A stretch of 46,936 nt of DNA from CAIVAT01 sp037137455 (GTDB taxonomy: Bacteria; Bacteroidota; Bacteroidia; Bacteroidales; FEN-979). Below are positions 1 to 8,952 of this stretch, piece after piece; position 1 is the first letter of the stretch; each line of letters begins with the position of its first letter. The notes under the pieces were generated by a model, which ran no database searches, was not told where the DNA came from, and saw only the letters and a program-made list of their open reading frames with translations. The translations under genes were made by a program, and so were the position numbers. Location of the stretch: contig JBAXKG010000020.1 in NCBI GenBank assembly GCA_037137455.1, forward strand, positions 1-46,936. The letters run 5' to 3'.

Positions 1-27
1 CTTTTAATATCTGAAAGAGACCAACAA

Positions 28-2271
28 ATGAATGGAATAACAAAAACCTTTACCCTTGCCGATGGTCGGGAGATTACCCTCGAAACTGGCAAACTCGCCA
101 AGCAGGCCGATGGGTCTGTTGTTGTCAGGATGGGCGACACCATGTTACTTGCTACTGTAGTAGCCATGCAGGAAGCCAAAGAAAACGTTGACTTCATGCC
201 TTTATCTGTTGAATACCGTGAAAAATATGCCGCTGCAGGCCGTTTTCCCGGAGGTTTTTTTAAACGTGAGTCACGTCCTTCCGACTACGAAATTCTTATA
301 TCCAGATTGATTGACCGGGCCCTGCGCCCACTTTTTCCTGATGATTTTCATGCCGAAGTACAAGTGATCGTTACGCTGATATCGGCCGATAAAAACGTTT
401 TACCCGATGCCTTAGCCTGTCTTGCAGCATCCGCTGCACTTTTGGTAAGTGATATCCCTTTCAATGGTCCAATATCAGAGGTCAGAGTTGCAAGAATCAA
501 AGGGCAATTCGTCATCAACCCAAATATTGATACGTTGGCAGAGGCCGATATCGATATCATTGTGGCTGCTTCGATAGATAACATCGTTATGGTGGAAGGG
601 GAAATGAAAGAGGTTTCTGAGGAGGATATGGTCGAAGCTATCCGGGTTGCTCATGAGGCTATTAAAAACCAATGCAAAGTTCAGCTCGAACTTGCCGCCA
701 TGATTGAAAAATCAAAAGTTAAGAGAGTCTACTGCCACGAAACAAATGATCCTGAATTCAAGGAAAGGGTTAAAGCAGCCACATATCAAAAGGTATATGA
801 TATGGCCACGAGCGGCAATGCAAACAAGCATGAACGCAAAAAGATCATTGAAGCGATCAAAGGTGAATTTGTGGCTACATTAACTACTGAGGAAAAAGAG
901 GCAAATAAAAACCTGCTTGGACGTTACTACCATGAAGTTGAAAAAGAGGCGATCCGCAACGCGACCATGGATAACAGGAAGAGGCTGGATGGACGTAAAC
1001 TCGATGAGATACGACCTATTTGGTCTGAAATCGATTATCTGCCTGCAGCTCATGGTTCTGCCATTTTTACCCGTGGCGAAACTCAGTCACTCTCGACTGT
1101 CACTCTTGGAACAAAACTTGATCAGCAGGCTATTGATGGCGCTATTCTTGAAGGTAAAGTGAATTTCATTCTTCATTACAATTTCCCATCCTTTGCAACA
1201 GGCGAAGTTAAACCAATCCGAAGCACAGGCCGCCGCGAGATCGGACATGGAAACCTGGCGCTTCGTGCTTTAAAAAACATAATTCCGCAAGGAGCTGATA
1301 ATTTGTACACTATCCGCATTGTTTCCGATATCCTCGAATCTAACGGCAGCTCTTCAATGGCAACGGTTTGTGCCGGAACCATGGCGCTGATGGATGCAGG
1401 TGTTAAAATTACCAAACCAGTTTCAGGGATTGCCATGGGACTAATCACCGATAACAAACGCTATGTTGTTTTGTCTGATATACTCGGTGACGAAGACCAT
1501 CTTGGCGACATGGATTTCAAAGTTTGTGGCACCCGCGATGGGATTACCGCCTGCCAGATGGATATCAAGGTTGATGGCTTATCATTTGACATTCTTCGTG
1601 AAGCATTGGCCCAAGCCCGTCAGGGACGGATTCATATAATTGGTGAAATGGAAAAGGTCATTTCTGAGCCACGTGCTGATTTTAAACCATTTGTACCACG
1701 GATTTTCCAGATGAAAGTTCCTAAAGAATTCATTGGGGCGATTATTGGCCCGGGAGGTAAGGTTATCCAGGAGATGCAGCGCGAAACGGGAACAACCATA
1801 GTTATTGAAGAAGTTGGTGAATTTGGAATCGTTGACATTGTTGCCGACAACATGGAAGCACGCGACAAGGTTATTGAAAAGATCAAACGTATTGCTTCTG
1901 TTGCAGAAGTCGGGGAAATTTACAAGGGGAAAGTAAAAAATATTCAGTCTTTCGGAGCATTCGTGGAAATCCTTCCAAACCAGGATGGTTTACTTCACAT
2001 TTCTGAAATTGACTGGAAACGGTTGGAAAAGGTTGAGGATGCTCTAAAAGTTGGCGATGAAGTTGAAGTCAAACTGATTGAGGTTGACCCTAAAACCGGA
2101 AAATTGAAACTTTCACGCAAGGCATTACTCCCGAAGCCGGAAGGCTATGTTGAAAGAACTCCGGAGCCACGTTCAGACCGCCCTGATCGCGGAAATGACC
2201 GTGACCGTGACCGTGGACATGATCGCGGAGGCGATCGTCGCGGTGGTGATTACCGAGGTCCAAGAAGATAA
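28..2271 (+). CDS. pnp: Polyribonucleotide nucleotidyltransferase (PNPase)
   Basis: This is a full-length PNPase of 747 residues, which degrades RNA 3'-to-5' by phosphorolysis in the cytoplasm. Two RNase PH domains fill roughly residues 1-550, with the first ending before the helical linker near 240-310. A KH domain follows with the GxxG loop seen as IGPGGK near residue 574. An S1 domain starts near 626 (KGKVKNIQSFGAFVEI). The last 40 or so residues are a low-complexity Arg/Asp/Gly tail (many RDRDRG-like units), probably a disordered RNA-binding extension. The start is supported by a purine-rich GAAAGAGA about 10 nt upstream. The next gene, rpoD, lies 69 nt downstream. In many genomes rpsO precedes pnp, but that region lies outside the window. 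Confidence 0.97.
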   Translation: MNGITKTFTLADGREITLETGKLAKQADGSVVVRMGDTMLLATVVAMQEAKENVDFMPLSVEYREKYAAAGRFPGGFFKRESRPSDYEILISRLIDRALRPLFPDDFHAEVQVIVTLISADKNVLPDALACLAASAALLVSDIPFNGPISEVRVARIKGQFVINPNIDTLAEADIDIIVAASIDNIVMVEGEMKEVSEEDMVEAIRVAHEAIKNQCKVQLELAAMIEKSKVKRVYCHETNDPEFKERVKAATYQKVYDMATSGNANKHERKKIIEAIKGEFVATLTTEEKEANKNLLGRYYHEVEKEAIRNATMDNRKRLDGRKLDEIRPIWSEIDYLPAAHGSAIFTRGETQSLSTVTLGTKLDQQAIDGAILEGKVNFILHYNFPSFATGEVKPIRSTGRREIGHGNLALRALKNIIPQGADNLYTIRIVSDILESNGSSSMATVCAGTMALMDAGVKITKPVSGIAMGLITDNKRYVVLSDILGDEDHLGDMDFKVCGTRDGITACQMDIKVDGLSFDILREALAQARQGRIHIIGEMEKVISEPRADFKPFVPRIFQMKVPKEFIGAIIGPGGKVIQEMQRETGTTIVIEEVGEFGIVDIVADNMEARDKVIEKIKRIASVAEVGEIYKGKVKNIQSFGAFVEILPNQDGLLHISEIDWKRLEKVEDALKVGDEVEVKLIEVDPKTGKLKLSRKALLPKPEGYVERTPEPRSDRPDRGNDRDRDRGHDRGGDRRGGDYRGPRR

Positions 2272-2340
2272 TATGTGTAACCTAAATCTGATTTTTACGT
2301 ACACCCGCCAATATCTAAGGTCAAAAAAAATTGCGTTCGC

Positions 2341-3204
2341 ATGAGGCAGTTAAAAATTACAAAGCAGGTTACTAATCGCGAAACTGCATCCCTTGATAAA
2401 TACCTTCAGGAGATTGGCAAGGTGGAACTTATCACGGCCGATGAAGAGGTGTCACTCGCCCAACGCATAAAGCAGGGCGATATGGCTGCACTTGAAAAAC
2501 TGACAAAAGCTAATTTGCGTTTTGTAGTTTCCGTATCAAAACAATATCAAAATCAAGGACTTAGTCTTCCCGATCTTATAAATGAAGGCAATCTTGGGCT
2601 GATCAAAGCAGCCCAAAGATTCGATGAGACCCGTGGTTTCAAATTCATCTCCTATGCAGTTTGGTGGATCCGTCAATCAATTCTTCAAGCTCTGGCCGAA
2701 CAATCGCGTATTGTTCGTTTGCCGCTGAATAAGATCGGATCAATAAATAAAATCAATAAGGCTTACGCCCAGCTTGAACAACAATATGAGCGCGAACCAA
2801 ATGCCGGCGAAATAGCGCTTCTTCTTGAGGTTTCTGAAAATGAAGTAAAAGAATCGATGCGGAATTCGGGCCGGCATGTATCAATGGATGCCCCGCTGAT
2901 CCAGGACGAAGACAACACCATGTACGACGTTTTGCGAAGCGAGGAAAATACCACTCCGGATAATGGCCTGTTATATGAATCCCTGAAAAAGGAAATTGAA
3001 CGCGCTGTTTCCACCCTCACTCAACGTGAAGCTGATGTAATCAGACTTTATTTCGGTCTCAATGGCAGCCATCCGATGACGCTTGAGGAGATCGGAGAAA
3101 AATTCGACCTTACCCGTGAACGCGTTCGTCAGATAAAGGAAAAAGCCATCAGACGCCTTAAGCATACCTCAAGAAGTAAGATTCTCAAGACATATCTGGG
3201 ATAA
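2341..3204 (+). CDS. rpoD: Primary RNA polymerase sigma factor (RpoD/SigA, Bacteroidota type)
   Basis: This sigma-70 protein of 287 residues directs RNA polymerase to housekeeping promoters. It begins MRQLKITK and lacks region 1.1, as is typical of Bacteroidota primary sigma factors. Region 1.2 is seen as SLDKYLQEIGKVELI, region 2 as NLRFVVSVSKQYQNQGLSL followed by the -10 recognition segment RGFKFISYAVWWIRQSI, and region 4.2 as a helix-turn-helix (TLEEIGEKFDLTRERVRQIK). It lies 1 nt upstream of rpe, which suggests co-transcription. The type fits the TAnnTTTG promoter-like elements found elsewhere in the window. The protein appears intact. Confidence 0.96.
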   Translation: MRQLKITKQVTNRETASLDKYLQEIGKVELITADEEVSLAQRIKQGDMAALEKLTKANLRFVVSVSKQYQNQGLSLPDLINEGNLGLIKAAQRFDETRGFKFISYAVWWIRQSILQALAEQSRIVRLPLNKIGSINKINKAYAQLEQQYEREPNAGEIALLLEVSENEVKESMRNSGRHVSMDAPLIQDEDNTMYDVLRSEENTTPDNGLLYESLKKEIERAVSTLTQREADVIRLYFGLNGSHPMTLEEIGEKFDLTRERVRQIKEKAIRRLKHTSRSKILKTYLG

Positions 3205-3205
3205 A

Positions 3206-3859
3206 ATGTCTCATCTGGTTGCTCCTTCCCTGCTCTCAGCAAATTTTCTGAACCTGGAAAGAGATATCATGATGCTAAATCAAAGTGAAGCAGATTGGTT
3301 TCACCTTGATATCATGGATGGTTTGTTTGTTCCAAATATCTCATTTGGGTTTCCTATAATCGAAAAAATCAGGAAAGCGACTTGTAAACCGCTGGATGTC
3401 CACTTAATGATTGTGGATCCTGAGCGGTATCTTGAAAGGTTTAAAAAGGCCGGAGCCGATATCATCAGCATTCACGTGGAGGCCAGTAAAAATCCACTTG
3501 CAGCCTTAAAGTCTATCAGAACACTGGGTGCAAAAGCAGGAATCGTTATCAATCCCGGCACACCCGTTAAAGCGCTGGCCAACCTTCTTAATGAGGTCGA
3601 CCTTGTACTTCTTATGTCAGTAAACCCGGGATTTGGAGGACAGTCATTTATTGCACATACCATCGAAAAAATTTCCACCCTGAAGTCAATGATTGTCTCA
3701 CAGGGACTCAATGTGCTAATTGAAGTAGATGGAGGTATTGACATTCAAAATGCCACCACCCTGGTGCGCTCCGGAGTTGATATCCTGGTGGCAGGCAGCG
3801 CCATTTTTGCATCTGCAGATCCGCCAAAAACCATACAGTGGCTTAAAAACATCAGTTGA
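3206..3859 (+). CDS. rpe: Ribulose-phosphate 3-epimerase
   Basis: This 217-residue TIM-barrel enzyme interconverts ribulose 5-phosphate and xylulose 5-phosphate in the pentose phosphate pathway. Family signatures are visible in order: APSLLSANFLNLERDI at the N terminus, the metal-site segment FHLDIMDGLFVPNISFG, DVHLMI, the phosphate-loop region SVNPGFGGQSFI, and the second metal/catalytic Asp in EVDGGID. The length is normal for the family. The start codon lies 1 nt after the rpoD stop, so the pair is probably one transcript with coupled translation. Confidence 0.96.
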   Translation: MSHLVAPSLLSANFLNLERDIMMLNQSEADWFHLDIMDGLFVPNISFGFPIIEKIRKATCKPLDVHLMIVDPERYLERFKKAGADIISIHVEASKNPLAALKSIRTLGAKAGIVINPGTPVKALANLLNEVDLVLLMSVNPGFGGQSFIAHTIEKISTLKSMIVSQGLNVLIEVDGGIDIQNATTLVRSGVDILVAGSAIFASADPPKTIQWLKNIS

Positions 3860-3937
3860 TTTCACTGGTTGTTTTTTACTTTTCCATATTCTGCTTCACG
3901 TTTTTTTTATATTTTTACAAAATATACAAACTTCTAC

Positions 3938-4537
3938 ATGGATTTCTGCGGAGCCAGGGATTATATCATTCAACGACTGAGATCGGAACTTAAGCCAACA
4001 CTTTATTATCACTGTGTTGAACACACCCTTGATGTTTATGAAGCGACCCGGCGCTTAATTGAAGCAGAAAAAATTGAAGAGAAGTATATCCCCCTCATTG
4101 AAACGGCAGCGTTGTTTCATGATGCAGGTATTCTTGTTCAATATTTCGATCATGAAAAAGCATCGGCTATCATTGCAAAAACAATTCTGCCCGGCTTTGG
4201 ATATACAGCTTTTGAAATCGATTGGATCTCCGGGTTGATCATGGTCACCAGGTTACCACAACGCCCGGGTTCATTGGCAGAAAAGATTCTGTGCGATGCT
4301 GATCTCGATTACCTGGGCCGTAATGATTTTTTCATTCATTCATTTCAGCTTCGGCTTGAATGGCAGGTAAACGGGATTAAAAATTTAAACTTACATGATT
4401 GGCTCGTCACCCAGGCTGCTTTTTTATCTGAACATCAATATTTTACAAAATCTGCATTTTCCTTAAGAAATGAACAAAAAAATAAAAACCTGAAAGAGGT
4501 ACAGGAACTGCTTATTAATGTTTCAAAAGCACAATAA
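3938..4537 (+). CDS. HD-domain protein, putative phosphohydrolase
   Basis: This 199-residue soluble protein has an HD-type metal phosphohydrolase core. The expected H...HD...D pattern appears as YYHCVEHTLDVYE near residue 22, LFHDAG near 59 and a later Asp in CDADLDYLGR. Such domains act on phosphorylated nucleotides or cyclic dinucleotides, but the substrate cannot be read from sequence. The open frame extends upstream to a TTG at 3869. I prefer the ATG at 3938 because the upstream codons are T-rich and membrane-like, and because an AT-rich promoter-like stretch (TATATTTT at 3908-3915) lies inside them. Confidence 0.75.
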   Translation: MDFCGARDYIIQRLRSELKPTLYYHCVEHTLDVYEATRRLIEAEKIEEKYIPLIETAALFHDAGILVQYFDHEKASAIIAKTILPGFGYTAFEIDWISGLIMVTRLPQRPGSLAEKILCDADLDYLGRNDFFIHSFQLRLEWQVNGIKNLNLHDWLVTQAAFLSEHQYFTKSAFSLRNEQKNKNLKEVQELLINVSKAQ

Positions 4538-4580
4538 ATTAATGATTAGTATAGTATCGTAAATCGTAAATTTTATCAAT

Positions 4581-5462
4581 ATGGCAAAAACAACGAAGGA
4601 ACAGAAGTACAATAAAATAGTACTGATTCCAACCGATTTCTCGGAAGTATGCGGAAACGCTATATCACATGGTGTGAAACTAGCTAAATTCCTGGGATAC
4701 AAAGTGTGTATACTCCACATTATTAACAATGAAACCAAAGCAGCGCTCAGAAAGAAAAATGTAGGAGTCGATTATGTTGAATGGCGACTCAGGGAGTACA
4801 AAAAATATTACGAAAAAAAATATGAAGTGGTAATCGACACAATGGCTGTTGAAGGAAGTATTTTTTCGACAATCAGCGAAGTGGCCACCCAGATCAAAGC
4901 CAACCTAATGATTCTTGGGACACATGGGAAAAAAGGGTTACAACACGTTTTTGGCAGTTATGCCCTTAAGGTAGTCATTGAATCTCCAATTCCTGTTGTG
5001 GTTGTACAAAAACGCTCATTCAAGGAGGGTTATCAAAACATCCTGTTCCCTGTAAGTAATGAAGTTGAGTCGCGCCAGGCTGTACATTGGGCAAAACTTA
5101 TCGCCAAACTGTTCAACGCTAAAATTCATATCTTTCTTTGCCCCGAAAAAGACTCTGGTCTGAAAAATCGTCTGATGATCATTACAAAACAGATCACTGA
5201 TATTTTCGATGAAGAAAAGATTCCTTATGGTATTACAACAGCCTATAAATCAAATAATTTTGCCGAAGAAGTGATTTCTTACAGTGTAACACAAAGAGCC
5301 GACCTGATGATGATAATGACGCGTCCGAATGTTGATGTACCAGGGTTCAGCCTTGCTTCATGGGATGAGCGGTTAATGTTTAATGAAGCTCAAATCCCGG
5401 TTATGTGTATCAATCCTATCGAACTCGGTTATCATTATTACGAGTGGGCGATGCTGACGTAA
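4581..5462 (+). CDS. Tandem universal stress protein (UspA family)
   Basis: This 293-residue protein carries two UspA folds in tandem. The first half opens with NKIVLIPTDFSEVCGNA and ends with the nucleotide-binding signature GTHGKKGLQHVFGSYA and IPVVVVQ, so it probably binds ATP. The second half (from about residue 152, NILFPVS) keeps the fold pattern but its closing segment, MTRPNVDVPGFSLASWDERL, lacks the glycine-rich motif, so it is probably non-binding. This asymmetric pattern is common in Bacteroidota. The role is likely stress survival or energy-state sensing. The gene stands alone, 43 nt after the HD-domain gene. Confidence 0.88.
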   Translation: MAKTTKEQKYNKIVLIPTDFSEVCGNAISHGVKLAKFLGYKVCILHIINNETKAALRKKNVGVDYVEWRLREYKKYYEKKYEVVIDTMAVEGSIFSTISEVATQIKANLMILGTHGKKGLQHVFGSYALKVVIESPIPVVVVQKRSFKEGYQNILFPVSNEVESRQAVHWAKLIAKLFNAKIHIFLCPEKDSGLKNRLMIITKQITDIFDEEKIPYGITTAYKSNNFAEEVISYSVTQRADLMMIMTRPNVDVPGFSLASWDERLMFNEAQIPVMCINPIELGYHYYEWAMLT

Positions 5463-5484
5463 GTAAATACCAAAAATTCAGTAA

Positions 5485-7026
5485 ATGGTGAACAAAATCC
5501 GGCAGTACTGGGAGATGCAACCCTTATTTATTATTATGGCGCTGGCTGTACTTTTCCGGCTGCTGGCTGCAATTTTTGCCAAAGGCTGGGGAATGTTCGA
5601 TGATCATTTCATTGTGATCGAATCATCAGCATCGTGGGTGGCCGGCCATGATTATAACGACTGGCTGCCAGGCAGCCCGGGGAATAATGGCCCTACCGGT
5701 CACAATTTATTCTATCCCGGATTGCATTTTCTGCTTTTCACCTTCCTGAATTGGATCGGATTGACCGACCCGCAGGGCAAAATGTTTATTGTTCGGTTGA
5801 TTCATGCTTCGCTGTCGCTGATTACAGTTTATTTTGGATACCGGATTGCCGAAAGACTGGATGGCAAAAAGAGTGCAAATATGGCCGGACTTTTGCTTGC
5901 TGTTTTTTGGTTTATGCCATGGATGAGTGTTAGAAATCTTGTGGAAATGACATGCGTCCCTTTTCTGATGGCCGGATATTGGCTGATTATTCGTGAGAAG
6001 CAGAACAGTCGTGTTATTTGGGACTGGTTTCTTGCAGGAATCCTGTTCGGACTGGCTGTAAGTATTCGCCCCCAGACAGTTTTTTTTCCGGTCGGGATCG
6101 GTTTAGTTATCTTGTTTCAGCGTAAATGGCGCGAACTTCTTTCTTTATCGATCGGGGCGCTGATCTGTTTCTCTTTAATCCAGGGTGGTATTGATTTTTA
6201 TATCTGGGGGAAACCCTTTGCTGAGATGCTGGAATATGTCAATGTTTGTATCACCGAGCGCAACGACTACATTTCACTGCCATGGTACAACTATTTTTTA
6301 ACAATTTTCGCATTACTGGTACCACCGGTAAGTTTTTTTCTCTTCTTTGGTTTTCTTAAAAATTGGAAGAGGTACCTGATTGTTTTCATCCCGGTATTAT
6401 TTTATTTTGTATTTCATTCCTATTTCCCTAACAAACAGGAACGGTTTATTCTCCCGATGATTCCTCTTATGATTGTTTTCGGGGCGATGGGTTGGACTAT
6501 TTTTGCTGATAATTCTGAGTTTTGGAAGAAACGCAAAAAGTTGTCGGCCTGGTGTTGGGGCTTCTTCTTGACCATTAATACAGTTTTGTTGCTTACATTG
6601 ACATTTACATATTCGAAAAAAGCTAAGGTCGAAGCAATGACATATCTCTCAAAATATCCAAACATACATGCCATTGCAGTAATTGACGAAGAAAACAACC
6701 CTGAACTGATGCCAAAGTTTTACTTGAATCAATGGCCATATTCGTACAATGAGTTTGCAGGAGATCTAAGTGTGGATTCCCTTCTGGTCCGCGCTTATCA
6801 GCATAGGGAAAAGGATGCGCCACGGTTTATTTTGTTCACCGGAGATAAAAAGATCCGGCCTATTGTAATAAAAGCAAGGAAATACTTTCCACTGCTGATT
6901 TATGAAACCACTATTGAACCTGGGTTTATCGACAACTTTGTACATTGGTTAAACCCCATCAATAAAAATCGCAGGATATTTATATACCGGAATAGCGCTG
7001 TTGTACCTGAACGAATAGTTAATTGA
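5485..7026 (+). CDS. Multi-spanning membrane glycosyltransferase, GT39/ArnT-like (GT-C fold)
   Basis: This 513-residue integral membrane protein has about ten hydrophobic helices by eye and a C-terminal periplasmic segment. An acidic pair in the first external loop (MFDDHFIVIE near residue 35) matches the catalytic position of GT-C enzymes, which use polyprenol-phosphate sugars as donors. The acceptor is unknown. The gene is followed 1 nt later by a perosamine-synthase-like aminotransferase and then by a polyprenol-phosphate GT2. This suggests a small pathway in which the GT2 charges a lipid carrier and this enzyme transfers the sugar outside the membrane. The exact family is uncertain. Confidence 0.8.
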   Translation: MVNKIRQYWEMQPLFIIMALAVLFRLLAAIFAKGWGMFDDHFIVIESSASWVAGHDYNDWLPGSPGNNGPTGHNLFYPGLHFLLFTFLNWIGLTDPQGKMFIVRLIHASLSLITVYFGYRIAERLDGKKSANMAGLLLAVFWFMPWMSVRNLVEMTCVPFLMAGYWLIIREKQNSRVIWDWFLAGILFGLAVSIRPQTVFFPVGIGLVILFQRKWRELLSLSIGALICFSLIQGGIDFYIWGKPFAEMLEYVNVCITERNDYISLPWYNYFLTIFALLVPPVSFFLFFGFLKNWKRYLIVFIPVLFYFVFHSYFPNKQERFILPMIPLMIVFGAMGWTIFADNSEFWKKRKKLSAWCWGFFLTINTVLLLTLTFTYSKKAKVEAMTYLSKYPNIHAIAVIDEENNPELMPKFYLNQWPYSYNEFAGDLSVDSLLVRAYQHREKDAPRFILFTGDKKIRPIVIKARKYFPLLIYETTIEPGFIDNFVHWLNPINKNRRIFIYRNSAVVPERIVN

Positions 7027-7027
7027 A

Positions 7028-8155
7028 ATGACTGAACGGAAAATGATAAATATTGCCCAACCATCTTTTCTTGGGAATGAAAAAAAATACCTTCTTGATA
7101 CGATCGATAGTGGCTGGATAAGTTCCATAGGACCCTATATTGAAAAGTTTGAACAGGAATTTGCGCGTTATCATGGCGTCAGGCATGCTATTGCGACACA
7201 TAATGGCACTATTGCCCTGCACTTAGCGCTGGTCGCAGCCGGAATTACCAAAGACGATGAAGTTATTGTTCCCGACTTCACCTTTATTGCAACTGCCAAT
7301 AGCGTTCGCTACTGCAATGCACGGCCAATACTTACTGATGTCGATTCAGACGATTGGAATATTAGTCCGGAGGCAGTCAGGGCAAATATAACGCCGAAAA
7401 CAAAGGCCATTATTCCTGTCCATCTTTATGGAAATCCTGCCCGGATGGATGAAATAACTGAGATTGCAAAAGAGCATAACATTATAGTAATTGAAGATTG
7501 TGCCGAAGCCCTGGGGGCTCTTTACAAAAAGAAAAATGTTGGTACGATAGGCGATATAGGTTGCTTCTCTTTTTTTGGCAATAAAATAATCACAACCGGT
7601 GAGGGCGGAATGTGCATTACCAACAACGATTTCCTGGCCGAGCGCATGCGTATTCTTCGCGACCATGGTATGAACCGTAAGAAAAAATACCAGTACGATT
7701 TCCTTGGGTTCAATTACCGTATGACAAATATGCAGGCTGCAATTGGTCTGGCACAACTTGAACAACTCAATGATCTTTTGAAAATTCGTGATGAAATATA
7801 TTGTACCTATAAAACAGCATTTACAGGTTCTCAAGGTATTGTTTTTCAGGAAACACACGAAAACCGGAATGTAAACTGGATTTTTACAGTGCGTTTGAAT
7901 GGGCTGTCTGATATTTGCCGTGAAGCCGTAATGGCTGATCTTAAAGCACAAAATATTGATTCCCGGCCAGCATTTTATCCTATTCACCAAATGGATTTTT
8001 ATAAACATGGTGATTTTTTCAGGACCATTCCTGAGAACAGTATTCGAATTTCGAGGGAAGGGATAAGTTTGCCAACTTTTATCGGACTCGATTATACTGA
8101 TATCAGATTTATTGCCGCAACCTTGATTGAATCCTTCGGAAAACAATGTCAATAA
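7028..8155 (+). CDS. DegT/DnrJ/EryC1/StrS aminotransferase, perosamine-synthase-like
   Basis: This 375-residue PLP enzyme probably aminates a nucleotide-linked 4-keto sugar. The PLP lysine lies in SFFGNKIITTGEGGM (Lys186), a segment very like that of GDP-perosamine synthase (Per/RfbE). Other family marks are GWISSIGPYIEKFE, HNGTIALHLAL, IEDCAEALGALY and the tail region NYRMTNMQAAIGLAQLEQL. The substrate is inferred only. The start could also be the internal ATG at 7043 (MINIAQPS), which aligns better with family N termini. It lies in a gene block with two glycosyltransferases, consistent with making an amino-deoxy sugar for a surface glycan. Confidence 0.88.
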   Translation: MTERKMINIAQPSFLGNEKKYLLDTIDSGWISSIGPYIEKFEQEFARYHGVRHAIATHNGTIALHLALVAAGITKDDEVIVPDFTFIATANSVRYCNARPILTDVDSDDWNISPEAVRANITPKTKAIIPVHLYGNPARMDEITEIAKEHNIIVIEDCAEALGALYKKKNVGTIGDIGCFSFFGNKIITTGEGGMCITNNDFLAERMRILRDHGMNRKKKYQYDFLGFNYRMTNMQAAIGLAQLEQLNDLLKIRDEIYCTYKTAFTGSQGIVFQETHENRNVNWIFTVRLNGLSDICREAVMADLKAQNIDSRPAFYPIHQMDFYKHGDFFRTIPENSIRISREGISLPTFIGLDYTDIRFIAATLIESFGKQCQ

Positions 8156-8226
8156 TTACCTGATCTGACCAGTAAATCCTTGTTTTTGATTTATATACTG
8201 AAGGGCTCCTTGAAAAATATTTACCG

Positions 8227-8952
8227 ATGAAGATCTCCGTTATTCTGCCGACCTATAATGAAAAAGATTCAATTATCCTTCTCATTGAAGAGATTTTAAC
8301 CATACTTGAAAGGGAAAAGATCGACCATGAGGTGGTAATCGTTGATGATAATAGCCCGGATGGAACCTATCGTGAAATTATAAATATCTTCGCCGGCCAC
8401 CCGAGGGTTGTCCCAATTTTAAGAACCAGCGAAAAAGGACTTGCATCGGCCATTTTTCATGGAATTTCTCATTGCACCGGAGATAAGGTAGTAATAATGG
8501 ATACCGACTTTAACCACCCGCCGGAACTCATTCCCCTACTTATTAAAATTACAGAATATTTTGATATAGCTTCTGGTTCACGCTACGTCATAGGTGGCGG
8601 GATGGAGACTTCGTTTATGCGCTTTATCGGAAGTAAACTGTTTAACAAGTTTATCCACTATACCCTGCAGGTTAAAACCACCGACAACCTCAGCGGTTAC
8701 TTTGCATTTAATAAAAAAATACTTGATGGAATTGATGCATCATCAATTTTTTATGGTTATGGTGACTATTTCATCCGGTTTCTTTATATTATGCAGAAAA
8801 AGAAAAAATTCATCCTTGAAGTGCCTGTAGTGTATAAAGACCGCAAGGGTGGACTTTCAAAGACCAACATAAAAAATGAACTCGTCCGCTATACCCTTGC
8901 CGTTATGAGAATTCGTTTTGGGTTATGGAAAAAACCTGACAATCATGAATGA
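8227..8952 (+). CDS. Polyprenol-phosphate glycosyltransferase, GT2 (dolichol-phosphate mannosyltransferase-like)
   Basis: This 241-residue family 2 transferase has no long membrane helices and resembles dolichol-phosphate mannose synthases. Motifs in order: ISVILPTYNEKDSI at the N terminus, the nucleotide-sugar segment VDDNSPDGT, the DxD-like metal site MDTDFNHPPEL, and GSRYVIGGGM followed by DNLSGYFAF. It probably loads a sugar from a nucleotide donor onto a polyprenol phosphate carrier on the cytoplasmic side, which would supply the GT39-like enzyme two genes upstream. Its last codons overlap the ligA start by 8 nt, so ligA is probably translated from the same message. Confidence 0.87.
   Translation: MKISVILPTYNEKDSIILLIEEILTILEREKIDHEVVIVDDNSPDGTYREIINIFAGHPRVVPILRTSEKGLASAIFHGISHCTGDKVVIMDTDFNHPPELIPLLIKITEYFDIASGSRYVIGGGMETSFMRFIGSKLFNKFIHYTLQVKTTDNLSGYFAFNKKILDGIDASSIFYGYGDYFIRFLYIMQKKKKFILEVPVVYKDRKGGLSKTNIKNELVRYTLAVMRIRFGLWKKPDNHE

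Noticed and set aside
7346..8152. 268-residue open frame on the minus strand inside the aminotransferase gene
   Set aside because: It lies wholly antisense to a clear PLP enzyme, is rich in Cys, Ile and Phe without domain pattern, and has no ribosome site. It is a shadow frame.
8918..8944. LigA start at 8918
   Set aside because: It adds nine residues that overlap the GT2 gene further and are absent from the usual LigA N terminus.
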